Source: Terrilactibacillus laevilacticus (GTDB taxonomy: Bacteria; Bacillota; Bacilli; Bacillales; Sporolactobacillaceae). From it: a stretch of DNA of 64,000 nucleotides. The notes beneath the pieces were generated by a model. The model made no database searches. It was not told the origin of the DNA and saw nothing but the letters and a program-made list of their open reading frames with translations. Of this stretch, positions 1-8,677 are shown piece after piece. The stretch spans positions 58,667 through 122,666 of the forward strand of contig NZ_VDCY01000009.1 of assembly GCF_006517395.1 (NCBI RefSeq), written 5' to 3'. A program made the translations under genes and the position numbers. Position 1 is the stretch's first letter. Every line of letters begins with the position of its first letter.

Positions 1-156
1 TTAAAGTTTATTATAACACCTACTTAATCTTTGAACATTACTCCTAGTGATCTTCTATTTGGATAATATAAAATTCCTATAATTATTGAAGTTATGATAT
101 GCCATACATATCTCGATGAATAAAATAATGTCATAAATGTCGAAGGAAGTGAACCT

Positions 157-843
157 ATGTTAGATTTTAAAAATGTATGGAAATCGTATAAAAATGGTGT
201 CATGGCCGTCAATGGTATAGATCTTCATATTAATAAAGGTGAATTTGTGTATATTGTTGGGCCAAGTGGGGCAGGAAAATCCACTTTTATTAAACTGATG
301 TATCGTGAAATTGCACCGACAAAAGGGGACATCCTCATTGATGGAGTCAATCTCGCAAAATTAAAACAACGTCAGGTGCCAAAACTTAGACGGAAAATTG
401 GTGTGATCTTTCAGGACTATAAACTATTACCAAAACTAACAGTCTACGAAAATGTCGCTTTTGCTCTCGAAGTAATAGAAGAACATCCTAAAGTCATTAA
501 AAAACGAGTGATGGAAGTTCTAGATCTTGTAAAATTAAAACATAAAGCGAGATCATTGCCATCAGAACTTTCTGGTGGTGAACAACAACGAGTTTCGATT
601 GCTCGTTCAATCTGTAATAACCCCTCCGTAGTTATAGCGGATGAACCAACAGGAAACCTAGACCCAGACACAGCATGGTCAATCATGGAAATATTTGATC
701 GAATTAATGACAATGGGACAACGGTGGTCATGGCAACTCACAATAAAGATATCGTGAACAATATGAAAAGACGCGTTATTGCCATTGAAGGCGGCATGAT
801 TGTTCGTGATGAGCAGAAAGGTGATTACGGATATGAAGCTTAG
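157..843 (+). CDS. ftsE: Cell-division ATP-binding protein FtsE
   Basis: ABC-type ATPase that pairs with the membrane protein FtsX to turn on peptidoglycan hydrolases in elongation and division. The 228-residue protein has Walker A GPSGAGKS at residues 35-42, the ABC signature LSGGEQQR, and Walker B ending in ADEP, so all nucleotide-binding elements are present and the length is normal for the family. The ATG is preceded by an AAGGAAG ribosome site. The ftsX start lies inside the last 11 bases of this gene, which implies translational coupling. The 156 bases upstream hold no gene. Identity is firm from the sequence pattern plus the FtsX-like partner. Confidence 0.96.
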   Translation: MLDFKNVWKSYKNGVMAVNGIDLHINKGEFVYIVGPSGAGKSTFIKLMYREIAPTKGDILIDGVNLAKLKQRQVPKLRRKIGVIFQDYKLLPKLTVYENVAFALEVIEEHPKVIKKRVMEVLDLVKLKHKARSLPSELSGGEQQRVSIARSICNNPSVVIADEPTGNLDPDTAWSIMEIFDRINDNGTTVVMATHNKDIVNNMKRRVIAIEGGMIVRDEQKGDYGYEA

Positions 844-1738
844 AACACTTGGCAGACATGGTCGTGAAAGTTTGAAGAACCTCGGACGTAATGGCTGGAT
901 GACGTTTGCCTCAATAAGTGCAGTCGCTGTTGCGCTTGTATTGGTCGGTTTGTTTTTATCCGTCATGATGAACTTAAATAAAATTGCAGGCGAGATTGAG
1001 AGTAATGTAGAAGTTCGAGTATACATTGATCGGACAGCCACAGAGGCACAGCAAGCTCAATTAAAACAAAGTTTGAAGAGTATTGATCATGTTCAATCGA
1101 TTACTTATCAATCTCGCGAGAAGGGTTTAAAGAACCTAATCAATAGTTTAGGTGATGGTGATGACCAGAGTGCTTTTAGCTCTGTTAAAAATGAAAATCC
1201 ATTACCAGACGCCTTTATCTTAAAAACAGCGAAACCAGAGCAGACCATAACAGTCGCAAATCAAGTTAAAGCCTTACCTAATGTTTATAAAGTGAACTAT
1301 GGTAAAGGAACCGTTGAGAAACTATTTAAAACGGTCAGAATATCACGTAATGTGGGGATCGTTTTGATTATCGGGTTGCTCTTTACTTCCATATTCCTTA
1401 TTGCCAATACGATTAAACTCACGATTGTTGCTCGTAGAAGAGAAATTGAGATTATGAAATTAGTAGGAGCGACGAATGCCTTTGTTCGTTGGCCATATTT
1501 TCTTGAAGGTTTGTTGATTGGTGTTATTGGTTCTATTATTCCGATTGTTTTAGTCAATGTGGGCTACAAAGCCGTTTATGAAAAATTTGAAGGTGCTGGA
1601 ACCTATTCAACTTTGTTTATTAAGCTTATTCCTTATCCGACAATGGCATTGTATTTAAGTCTATTGCTCATTATTATCGGTGCGGGAATTGGTGTTTGGG
1701 GAAGTGTGACGTCGATTCGTAAGTTCTTGAGAGTTTGA
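833..1738 (+). CDS. ftsX: Cell-division membrane protein FtsX
   Basis: Integral membrane partner of FtsE that passes the ATPase state to an extracellular cell-wall hydrolase. The 301-residue protein starts with the MKLRTLGRH pattern typical of Gram-positive FtsX, has one membrane span near residues 25-47, a large extracytoplasmic loop, and three spans in the C-terminal half, including the REIEIMKLVGA segment typical of MacB/FtsX permeases. An in-frame TTG upstream at 800 is rejected, because the ATG at 833 has an AAAGGTG site and matches the family N-terminus. It overlaps ftsE by 11 bases. The downstream peptidase gene is its likely effector. Confidence 0.95.
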   Translation: MKLRTLGRHGRESLKNLGRNGWMTFASISAVAVALVLVGLFLSVMMNLNKIAGEIESNVEVRVYIDRTATEAQQAQLKQSLKSIDHVQSITYQSREKGLKNLINSLGDGDDQSAFSSVKNENPLPDAFILKTAKPEQTITVANQVKALPNVYKVNYGKGTVEKLFKTVRISRNVGIVLIIGLLFTSIFLIANTIKLTIVARRREIEIMKLVGATNAFVRWPYFLEGLLIGVIGSIIPIVLVNVGYKAVYEKFEGAGTYSTLFIKLIPYPTMALYLSLLLIIIGAGIGVWGSVTSIRKFLRV

Positions 1739-1769
1739 TTGATTAATTAATAGAAAGAAAAAATTCAAC

Positions 1770-1793
1770 GAAGAAGGCCTTATTGGCCTCTTC
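1770..1793 (+). terminator. Hairpin after ftsX
   Basis: GAAGAAGGCC and GGCCTCTTC can pair around a short TTATT loop, with one bulged base. It is not followed by a clear T-run, so it may be an attenuator or a processing site between ftsX and the peptidase gene rather than a full terminator. Confidence 0.4.
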
Positions 1794-1819
1794 AATTAGT
1801 TAAGAGGGGAGAAAAATAA

Positions 1820-3163
1820 GTGAAGTATCGATTTCTTCGTGGAGTTGTCACTTTGGGGCTCGCACTTTCTCTGACGGTTGGTTACACACAGAGTATCGCG
1901 GCAGCGGAATCCAAAGACAATCTGCAAAACAAATTAAAAACGATTAAAGATCAACAAAGTGATAATCAAGAGAAAATTGATTCATCTAAAGAAAAACTAT
2001 CAGAGAATAATAAAAAGCAAGATTCATTGATTCATAAATTGAACGCATCACAAAAGAAGATTGATTCAACAAATAAAAGCATTCAAGGAAAAGAACAGGA
2101 CATTAACGAGGAAAAGGAAAAAATAACAACATTAGAAAATGAAATTAAGGTTATTACTAAGCGTATAAATGAAAGAAATGAATTTTTAAAGAAACGTATT
2201 CGCTCAATGTACATAAATGGTGGTTCTGTTAACTATCTTGAAGTGATTATGGGTTCAAGTAGTATTGGTAACTTTCTAGATCGTGTCATGGCATTAAATT
2301 TAATTGCGAAACAAGATCGGCAAATTCTTACAGATCAAGAAAATGATAAAAAGAAACAAGAGTCAAAAAAACAAGATTATCAAAAAGAGTTAACGTCTCT
2401 AGAAGATAATCTGGCAAAATTAAAAACATTAAAGGCTAATCTTGATGAAGAGAAAAACAATCAGAAAAAACTACTTGCACAATTGAAAACAGAGGAAAAT
2501 GACATTCATGATGATATCATGAACAAACAAGAGCAGGAAAAAGTTCTTCAATCGCAGCAAAACGTCATTAAAAATCAATTGGCTGCTCTAGCTAAAGAAG
2601 AAGCAAGGAAAAAAGCAGAAGCTGAACGTCAAGCAAAAGAGAGAGCAGCGGCGGCAGCGGCAAGTGCAAAAGAATCAACAGTTAGCCACTCTTCTTCTCA
2701 ATCGGTCACACAATCTCAATCGCCAGCCGTTTCACATTCAGAGCCTTCACCTTCAATCAATGCAGATTTTATTAAACCAGCAGCAGGTTACATTTCTTCG
2801 GGGTTTGGCTATCGTTCATTTGATGGAGGCTTTCACCCAGGGATTGATATTGCAAATAGCATCGGCACGCCAATTCATGCCGCCGCTTCGGGTGTTGTGT
2901 CTAACGCTTACCATTCATCTAGTTACGGTAATGTTGTCATGATTGCACATAGCATTAATGGTAAAACCTATACAACCGTATACGCTCATATGACGTCTTA
3001 TAGTGTATCTACAGGACAAACGGTTTCTCAAGGTCAAGTGATTGGTTCAATGGGAAATACAGGTGAATCTTCCGGATCACATTTACACTTTGAACTTTAC
3101 ATTGGTCCTTGGACGCCACCACCACATAATGGTTCCGTCAATCCATTAAATTATATTCACTAA
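1820..3163 (+). CDS. Secreted coiled-coil M23 peptidoglycan hydrolase (EnvC/PcsB-like architecture)
   Basis: Probable cell-wall hydrolase controlled by FtsEX. The GTG start follows a GAGGGGAG site at good spacing. The 447-residue product has a signal peptide (about residues 1-28, ending in AAA), a long Lys/Glu/Gln-rich coiled coil from about 30 to 270, an Ala- and Ser-rich linker, and a C-terminal M23/LytM domain. Candidate zinc ligands are visible: H339 and D343 (HPGID), and H421 and H423 (HLHFE). In B. subtilis the FtsEX-dependent enzyme CwlO combines a coiled coil with an NlpC/P60 domain; here the catalytic domain is M23, as in EnvC-type proteins. The link to FtsEX is inferred from adjacency and the shared coiled-coil plan. 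Confidence 0.88.
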   Translation: MKYRFLRGVVTLGLALSLTVGYTQSIAAAESKDNLQNKLKTIKDQQSDNQEKIDSSKEKLSENNKKQDSLIHKLNASQKKIDSTNKSIQGKEQDINEEKEKITTLENEIKVITKRINERNEFLKKRIRSMYINGGSVNYLEVIMGSSSIGNFLDRVMALNLIAKQDRQILTDQENDKKKQESKKQDYQKELTSLEDNLAKLKTLKANLDEEKNNQKKLLAQLKTEENDIHDDIMNKQEQEKVLQSQQNVIKNQLAALAKEEARKKAEAERQAKERAAAAAASAKESTVSHSSSQSVTQSQSPAVSHSEPSPSINADFIKPAAGYISSGFGYRSFDGGFHPGIDIANSIGTPIHAAASGVVSNAYHSSSYGNVVMIAHSINGKTYTTVYAHMTSYSVSTGQTVSQGQVIGSMGNTGESSGSHLHFELYIGPWTPPPHNGSVNPLNYIH

Positions 3164-3227
3164 TCCTCATATTAGGACAAATTGGGTCATATAGTGTATT
3201 ATCTAACCATAGAGTTAAGGAATTATC

Positions 3228-3258
3228 AGCATCGCATCATTTGGTGTGATGCTGTTTC
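3228..3258 (+). terminator. Probable terminator after the M23 peptidase
   Basis: AGCATC and GATGCT arms close a hairpin that is followed by GTTTCTTC. It lies just before the ribosome site of ctpB, so it could also act as an attenuator for ctpB. Confidence 0.5.
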
Positions 3259-3278
3259 TTCAAGGAGTTGTCATCTGG

Positions 3279-4730
3279 ATGAAAAAATTTAATGGAAAAA
3301 TTGTTGCGTTACTGGTCGTTGTTGCTCTTGTTGTCGGAGCCACGGCATCCTATTTTGTGACGAGTATGACGATGAAACGCAGTCAAGCTGTCGTTAACGT
3401 GGACAGTACGTCACAGACGAGCAGTGAGGCTAAGAAAATCAATGTCATCCATGATTTAATTGAAAAAAGCTACTATAAGAAAGTGAGTAGCGACAAACTT
3501 TATGATGGCGCCATTAAAGGTATGATCGAAGCCTTGGGTGATCCATTCTCGAGTTACATGGATGCGAAAACAGCAAGTAGTTTTAACGAATCATTATCTT
3601 CCTCATTTGAAGGTATAGGTGCTGAGGTTCAAATGGTTGGAGACCGGGTCACGATCGTTTCACCGATTAAAGGTTCCCCAGCGGAAAAAGCCGGTTTAAG
3701 ACCAAATGATCAAATTCTAACGATTAATGGGAAATCAACCAGTGGATTGTCTTTAGATCAAGCCGTTAACAAAATTAAAGGTCCAAGTGGAACAGTCGTC
3801 AATTTAGAAGTCAAACGTTCAGGAAGCTCTAATGTGGTGACATTCAAAATTAAACGGGGCGAAATTCCACTAACCACCGTTAATTCTAAAGTTATCAAAA
3901 ATAATCAAAAGTCAATTGGTTACATTGATATTACTTCTTTCAATGAAAATACGGATAAAGAATTTATTAAATCGTTAAATGCATTAGAAGATAAGAATAT
4001 TAAAGGCCTAATCATTGACGTCAGAGGAAATCCTGGTGGATATCTTCAAGCAGTAGAAAGTATTGCTAGCCAGTTCATTACAAAAGACAAACCGATTGTT
4101 CAAGTAGAAGATCGAAATGGTAAAAGAGATCAATTCCGATCTTCACTGACAAAGAAAAAACCTTACCCAATTGTGACACTGATTGATGAAGGAAGTGCTT
4201 CGGCTTCTGAAATTCTTGCAGGTGCGATGAGTGAAGGTGGAGGCTATCCTCTTGTCGGAATGAAATCATTTGGTAAAGGGACTGTCCAACAAGGCATCGA
4301 GATGTCTGATAAAAGTGAAGTCAAATTGACCATGTTTAAATGGTTAACGCCAGATGGAAATTGGATCCATAAGAAGGGGATTCAGCCTGATGTTAAAGTG
4401 AAACAACCGGATTATTACTTTGCAAGCCCTCTGAACATAAAAAAAGGCAGCGTCATTTCATATGACCAAACGGGTACGAATGTCACTAATTTACAAAAAA
4501 TGTTGTTAGGTGCGGGTTTTGATCCAGGCCGAGAAGATGGTTATTATAGCAAATCAACAGATGATGCGGTTCGCCAATTCCAAAAGGCTAAAAATCTACC
4601 TGTCACAGGTTCAGTTAATCAAGCAACAGCAGATGCTTTACAAGCGAGTGTGTTAAAAACCATTTCAAGTGGTGATCATGATGAACAATTGAAAGCCGCT
4701 TTACGCACACTTGATAAAGAAATTAAATAA
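3279..4730 (+). CDS. ctpB: S41 carboxyl-terminal processing protease CtpB with peptidoglycan-binding domain
   Basis: Membrane-anchored serine protease. In B. subtilis CtpB cleaves SpoIVFA during sporulation. The 483-residue product has an N-terminal membrane span (about residues 7-28), a PDZ domain (about 95-180), the S41 catalytic domain with a Ser-Lys pair inferred at S308 (GSASAS) and K333 (GKGTVQ, 25 residues later as usual), and a C-terminal peptidoglycan-binding-1 domain (about 405-460). The ATG at 3279 follows AAGGAG; a longer reading from 3246 would place the start inside the upstream hairpin. Position after ftsEX and next to minJ matches the Bacillus ftsE-ctpB-minJ neighbourhood. Confidence 0.92.
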   Translation: MKKFNGKIVALLVVVALVVGATASYFVTSMTMKRSQAVVNVDSTSQTSSEAKKINVIHDLIEKSYYKKVSSDKLYDGAIKGMIEALGDPFSSYMDAKTASSFNESLSSSFEGIGAEVQMVGDRVTIVSPIKGSPAEKAGLRPNDQILTINGKSTSGLSLDQAVNKIKGPSGTVVNLEVKRSGSSNVVTFKIKRGEIPLTTVNSKVIKNNQKSIGYIDITSFNENTDKEFIKSLNALEDKNIKGLIIDVRGNPGGYLQAVESIASQFITKDKPIVQVEDRNGKRDQFRSSLTKKKPYPIVTLIDEGSASASEILAGAMSEGGGYPLVGMKSFGKGTVQQGIEMSDKSEVKLTMFKWLTPDGNWIHKKGIQPDVKVKQPDYYFASPLNIKKGSVISYDQTGTNVTNLQKMLLGAGFDPGREDGYYSKSTDDAVRQFQKAKNLPVTGSVNQATADALQASVLKTISSGDHDEQLKAALRTLDKEIK

Positions 4731-4738
4731 TTTAGATC

Positions 4739-4777
4739 AAGATCAATAAGGTCATGATAGCCTTATTGATCTTTTTT
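4739..4777 (+). terminator. Rho-independent terminator of ctpB
   Basis: AAGATCAATAAGG pairs with CCTTATTGATCTT around a 9-base loop and is followed by a run of T. Strong terminator. Confidence 0.92.
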
Positions 4778-4805
4778 CGTTACTATTCATAATGATTATT
4801 TTTAG

Positions 4806-4994
4806 CACAGGGGTTTTTCGACGCACAGGATGTGCTGTGCAGGCGTTGCGACAGGACGTCGCGTTTTGAGCCTGCCTCAATCCCCCACTGATGGAAAGCC
4901 TGAACCAATCGGACCTTCACGGGCAGTTGATCCCCCACCTTATCTTCTTTTGAATACTCAGAATCTTGAGGTGGGGGTCTTTACTAGCCGTTAA
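4806..4994 (+). repeat. Repeat A, copy 1 (left outer arm missing)
   Basis: Interspersed structured repeat also found at 14701, 24289, 28094 and 48547. Module 1 contains a GCAC-AGGAT-GTGC hairpin and a GCAGGC/GCCTGC stem enclosing GCGAC-AGGAC-GTCGC. Module 2 is a CCCCCACCT/AGGTGGGGG hairpin. This copy lacks the left outer arm (CCATCAGTGGGG) but keeps the right one. No coding sequence fits. It may be a non-autonomous mobile element or the remnant of one. Confidence 0.75.
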
Positions 4995-5255
4995 GGCGGG
5001 ATAAATTCATTCATGTTAGTCTACTGAATCTTAAGATATCTTTTAATATATCCTCTTAGATTCTACTTTTTATGGTAAAATAGATCTTAATAGAAAGATG
5101 ACGAATGAAATAGATGATAAACTTTACATATAAAAATGAAGGGCTGTCCATGAAATGAACAGCTATAAGCGAAGAAGTTGGATAGTTAGCTTATGTAAGA
5201 ACAGTAGGTTAGATAACTTATTTTCATATAAATCATCATCGTTGGCGAGGAAGTG
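4995..5255. other. Intergenic region upstream of minJ
   Basis: A+T-rich DNA with no convincing gene. A possible -10 (TAAAAT) lies near 5075, but no good -35 is seen at the right distance. The last bases hold the ribosome site of minJ. Confidence 0.4.
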
Positions 5256-6479
5256 ATGTTAGTGGATGTTATTATTTCAATTATAAAAGGAATTGTGTCA
5301 CTTTTAATTAATCCCATTTTTTATCTTTTATTGATTGGTCTCGTGGCTTTTGGAGTGCAAAGAGTCCGGCGCGAAAGAAGGTCGTTTGGGTTAAAAGTTT
5401 ATGGGATGTTTAATACGATTTTTTCAAGTATAGGAGCGAGTCTCGTCATCGCCCTTTTAAGTGCTATTTTCTTTTTAGGGCTGCATATTCGTTTGACTCC
5501 AGGTATGTTAGTCCTCATGTCATGTACGTATTTACTGATTATGCTAACACGGCAGCTTCGCTTTTTGTCCCCGTCTATCGGGATCGGTCTTGCCATTGTG
5601 ATTGCCTATGTTCTGCCAGATGTAAATACGCCTTATCTCTTTTTAAATCAGTGGATACAAGATATTAGGACAACTTCTTTACCTGACTTTGGCCTCTTTT
5701 TTCTTTTTAGTTTAGCGATTGAGTGGTTGCTGGTGATGATCCGAGGAGATGAACACACTTCTCCACGATTAATAAATAGTCATCGAGGAAAAAAGGTTGG
5801 AGCCCATGAAGCCAGCCATATGTGGATCGTTCCGCTAATTTTTTTCATTCCAATGAGTCAGAGTCATGCGACTTTCCACTTTTGGCCATTTGTGCCTGGT
5901 GAAAGTTTCGGTCTTTTAATTTTTCCACTAGGGATTGGTTACCAACAGCTAATTTCGGACCGCTTACCAAGACAAGCTATTCAATCATCGAGTGCATGGC
6001 TTTTTCTAACCGGACTTCTTTGCGGAATCTCGGTTATTCTAGCAAATATTTTTCATTTGCCCATCCTTGTTGCCATAGCGGGCTTGTTAAGTTTCGTGAG
6101 TCGACTAGGCCTTATTTTAGTTCATCATCTCCTGCATCGGTATGGCTCTTATTATTTTACGGAACCAAGTGATGGATTACGGGTGGTTGATGTTATACCA
6201 CATTCATTAGCGGATCGAATGGATGTTCAAATTGGTGAAATTATCTATCGGGTCAACGGAAAAGATGTGCATTCGGAATACGCCTTTTATCAAGCTTTAC
6301 AAATTAATTCAGCCTATTGTAAACTTGAAGTCATTGATCAAACGGGTGAATCACGCTTTGTCAAAGGTGCCATTCACGAAAAAGATGATCATAAAATTGG
6401 CTTCTTGTTCTTGGAACCAAACAAACGTAAGCAATACATGGATCAAAAAGAAAAATCACAATCGCCCGCAAATGCATAA
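5256..6479 (+). CDS. minJ: Division topological determinant MinJ (PDZ membrane protein)
   Basis: Multi-span membrane protein that in B. subtilis bridges DivIVA and MinD and keeps division sites at mid-cell. About 407 residues, close to the B. subtilis length. At least six hydrophobic segments cover residues 5-290, followed by a cytoplasmic PDZ-like domain (about 310-385, with GLRVVDVIPHS and GEIIYRVNGKDV). Start is uncertain: GTG 5253, ATG 5256 and GTG 5262 are all in frame behind GAGG; 5262 has the best spacing but ATG is preferred here. Placement next to ctpB agrees with Bacillus. Confidence rests on architecture and synteny. Confidence 0.85.
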   Translation: MLVDVIISIIKGIVSLLINPIFYLLLIGLVAFGVQRVRRERRSFGLKVYGMFNTIFSSIGASLVIALLSAIFFLGLHIRLTPGMLVLMSCTYLLIMLTRQLRFLSPSIGIGLAIVIAYVLPDVNTPYLFLNQWIQDIRTTSLPDFGLFFLFSLAIEWLLVMIRGDEHTSPRLINSHRGKKVGAHEASHMWIVPLIFFIPMSQSHATFHFWPFVPGESFGLLIFPLGIGYQQLISDRLPRQAIQSSSAWLFLTGLLCGISVILANIFHLPILVAIAGLLSFVSRLGLILVHHLLHRYGSYYFTEPSDGLRVVDVIPHSLADRMDVQIGEIIYRVNGKDVHSEYAFYQALQINSAYCKLEVIDQTGESRFVKGAIHEKDDHKIGFLFLEPNKRKQYMDQKEKSQSPANA

Positions 6480-6490
6480 AGTAAGAAGGA

Positions 6491-6520
6491 CCTTGCTAAA
6501 TCAGATTAGCAGGGTTTTCT
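6491..6520 (+). terminator. Terminator of minJ
   Basis: CCTTGCTAA pairs with TTAGCAGGG around a 6-base loop, followed by TTTTCTTT. Confidence 0.85.
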
Positions 6521-6605
6521 TTCATTTTTTTGTGTCAAATAGCTATAAAAATGGGTCAACGTATCTAAAGAAGAAATGAACATCCATATTTATGGAATAA
6601 AACAT

Positions 6606-6619
6606 CGAATGTTCGTTCG
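6606..6619. promoter_or_regulatory. LexA (SOS) box upstream of uvrB
   Basis: CGAATGTTCGTTCG matches the Bacillus LexA consensus CGAACNNNNGTTCG at all fixed positions but one (T for C). It sits about 30 bases before the -10 and 83 before uvrB, whose SOS control is established in B. subtilis. Confidence 0.8.
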
Positions 6620-6625
6620 TTAAAT

Positions 6626-6656
6626 TTGATTATTATACGTACACCTGTGCTATAAT
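6626..6656 (+). promoter_or_regulatory. SigA-type promoter of uvrBA
   Basis: A consensus TATAAT at 6651-6656 is preceded by TG one base upstream (extended -10). A partial -35, TTGATT, lies 19 bases upstream. Confidence 0.65.
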
Positions 6657-6688
6657 TAGAAGAGATAAGTAAAACTGGAGGAAAAAGA

Positions 6689-8671
6689 ATGGGATTTGAA
6701 CTCGTTTCTTCATATCAACCGAGTGGCGATCAACCTGATGCCATTCGGAAAATTGTGGACGGAATAAAGCACAATAAGAAACATCAAACATTACTTGGAG
6801 CCACAGGTACAGGTAAAACCTTTACCATGTCCAACGTGATTCAACAAGTAAATAAACCAACACTTATTATGGCCCACAATAAAACTCTTGCTGCTCAGTT
6901 ATATAATGAATTCAAAGAATTTTTTCCTAACAATGCTGTCGAGTATTTTGTTAGTTATTATGATTATTACCAACCAGAAGCTTATATCCCCCAATCTGAT
7001 ACGTACATTGAAAAAGATGCCAGCATCAATGATGAAATAGATAAACTAAGACACTCAGCAACCAGTTCACTCTTTGAAAGAGATGACGTTATCATCATTG
7101 CGAGTGTTTCATGTATTTACGGTCTAGGTTCTCCAGAAGAGTACCGTGCACTCGTTCTTTCCTTAAGAAAAGGAATGGAAAAAGACCGCGATCAGATGTT
7201 ACGTGCTTTGGTGGATATTCAATATATGCGAAATGATATTAGTTTTGAAAGAGGAACGTTTCGTGTGCGTGGAGATGTCGTCGAGATTTTTCCTGCTTCA
7301 CGAGATGAACATTGCATTCGAGTCGAATTTTTTGGTGATGAGATCGATCGCATTACAGAAATAGATGCTTTAACCGGTGAGATTGTTGGTGAACGCGATC
7401 ACGTTGCCATTTATCCAGCTTCTCACTTCGTCACTCGAGAAGAAAAAATGAAAGTGGCGATTAAGCGAATTGAAGAAGAATTAAAAGAACAACTTAGTAA
7501 GTTAAAAGAAGAAGGAAAATTGTTAGAGGCTCAACGTCTTGAACAACGGACACGATATGACCTAGAGATGATGAGCGAAATGGGTTTCTGTTCGGGTATT
7601 GAGAATTATTCAAGACATCTGACATTAAGGGAAGCAGGATCTACGCCTTATACACTACTTGACTACTTTCCAAAAGATTTTTTAATGATTATTGATGAAT
7701 CTCACGTTACGATACCGCAAGTTAGAGCGATGTATAATGGAGACCAAGCACGAAAGAATGTCCTCGTGGATCATGGTTTCCGTTTACCATCAGCCAAAGA
7801 CAACCGTCCGTTAAAGTTTGAAGAATTTGAAGACCATATACATCAAATTGTCTATGTATCAGCAACACCTGGTCCATATGAATTGGAGCATTCACCTGAA
7901 GTTGTAGAACAAATTATTCGGCCAACAGGATTGCTTGACCCAACGATCACGATAAAACCAATTGAAGGACAAATAGATGATTTGTTAGAAGAAATCCATG
8001 TTAGAACAGCACGTCATGAACGAGTTCTTGTTACGACGCTGACTAAAAAAATGTCGGAAAATCTTACGGACTATTTGGAAGAAATGGGCGTAAAAGTGCG
8101 GTATCTTCATTCCGAAATTAAAACACTGGAACGTATTGATATCATTCGTGACTTGCGAATCGGTACGTTTGATGTTTTAGTGGGTATTAACTTGTTGAGA
8201 GAAGGTTTAGATATTCCAGAGGTTTCTCTCGTTGCGATCTTGGATGCCGATAAAGAAGGCTTTCTACGTTCAGAGCGATCTCTTATTCAAACGATGGGCC
8301 GAGCAGCGAGAAATGCCAGCGGGCAGGTTATTATGTATGCGGATCGCATCACGGATTCCATGCGAGTAGCGATTGATGAGACCAATCGACGTCGTCATAT
8401 TCAAGAGACATACAATAAAGAACATGGTATAACACCGACAACGATTCAAAAAGCGATACCGGATGTGATACGTGCGACACATGCAGCTGAAGAATCCGTA
8501 TCTTATCCTGAAAAAACGTCTGTGAAACCACAGAAGAAACTTACACCAACGGAACGTAAGAAAACGATTGAACAAATTGAGCATGACATGAAAGAAGCAG
8601 CTAAAGCCCTTGACTTTGAAAAAGCTGCAGAACTAAGGGATGTACTCCTGGAACTGAAAGGGGAAGGATGA
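6689..8671 (+). CDS. uvrB: Excinuclease ABC subunit B
   Basis: Damage-verifying helicase-like subunit of nucleotide excision repair; takes DNA from UvrA and recruits UvrC. The 660-residue product has Walker A GATGTGKT at 37-44, the Tyr-rich beta-hairpin ([10 protein letters not shown], about residues 92-101) that clamps DNA, the DESH box, helicase motifs V and VI in the second RecA fold ([14 protein letters not shown]), and the C-terminal UVR domain (about 620-655) that binds UvrC. TGGAGG precedes the ATG. Six bases separate it from uvrA, and a LexA-like box lies upstream, so uvrB and uvrA form an SOS-inducible operon. Confidence 0.98.
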   Translation: MGFELVSSYQPSGDQPDAIRKIVDGIKHNKKHQTLLGATGTGKTFTMSNVIQQVNKPTLIMAHNKTLAAQLYNEFKEFFPNNAVEYFVSYYDYYQPEAYIPQSDTYIEKDASINDEIDKLRHSATSSLFERDDVIIIASVSCIYGLGSPEEYRALVLSLRKGMEKDRDQMLRALVDIQYMRNDISFERGTFRVRGDVVEIFPASRDEHCIRVEFFGDEIDRITEIDALTGEIVGERDHVAIYPASHFVTREEKMKVAIKRIEEELKEQLSKLKEEGKLLEAQRLEQRTRYDLEMMSEMGFCSGIENYSRHLTLREAGSTPYTLLDYFPKDFLMIIDESHVTIPQVRAMYNGDQARKNVLVDHGFRLPSAKDNRPLKFEEFEDHIHQIVYVSATPGPYELEHSPEVVEQIIRPTGLLDPTITIKPIEGQIDDLLEEIHVRTARHERVLVTTLTKKMSENLTDYLEEMGVKVRYLHSEIKTLERIDIIRDLRIGTFDVLVGINLLREGLDIPEVSLVAILDADKEGFLRSERSLIQTMGRAARNASGQVIMYADRITDSMRVAIDETNRRRHIQETYNKEHGITPTTIQKAIPDVIRATHAAEESVSYPEKTSVKPQKKLTPTERKKTIEQIEHDMKEAAKALDFEKAAELRDVLLELKGEG

Positions 8672-8677
8672 GGCAAC

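Noticed and set aside
24..212. 62-residue minus-strand open frame at the window start
   Set aside because: Antisense to the ftsE start; low-complexity A+T-rich DNA and no ribosome site.
6223..6579. 118-residue open frame overlapping the minJ 3' end
   Set aside because: Out of frame with the PDZ region of minJ, has no ribosome site, and runs through the terminator.
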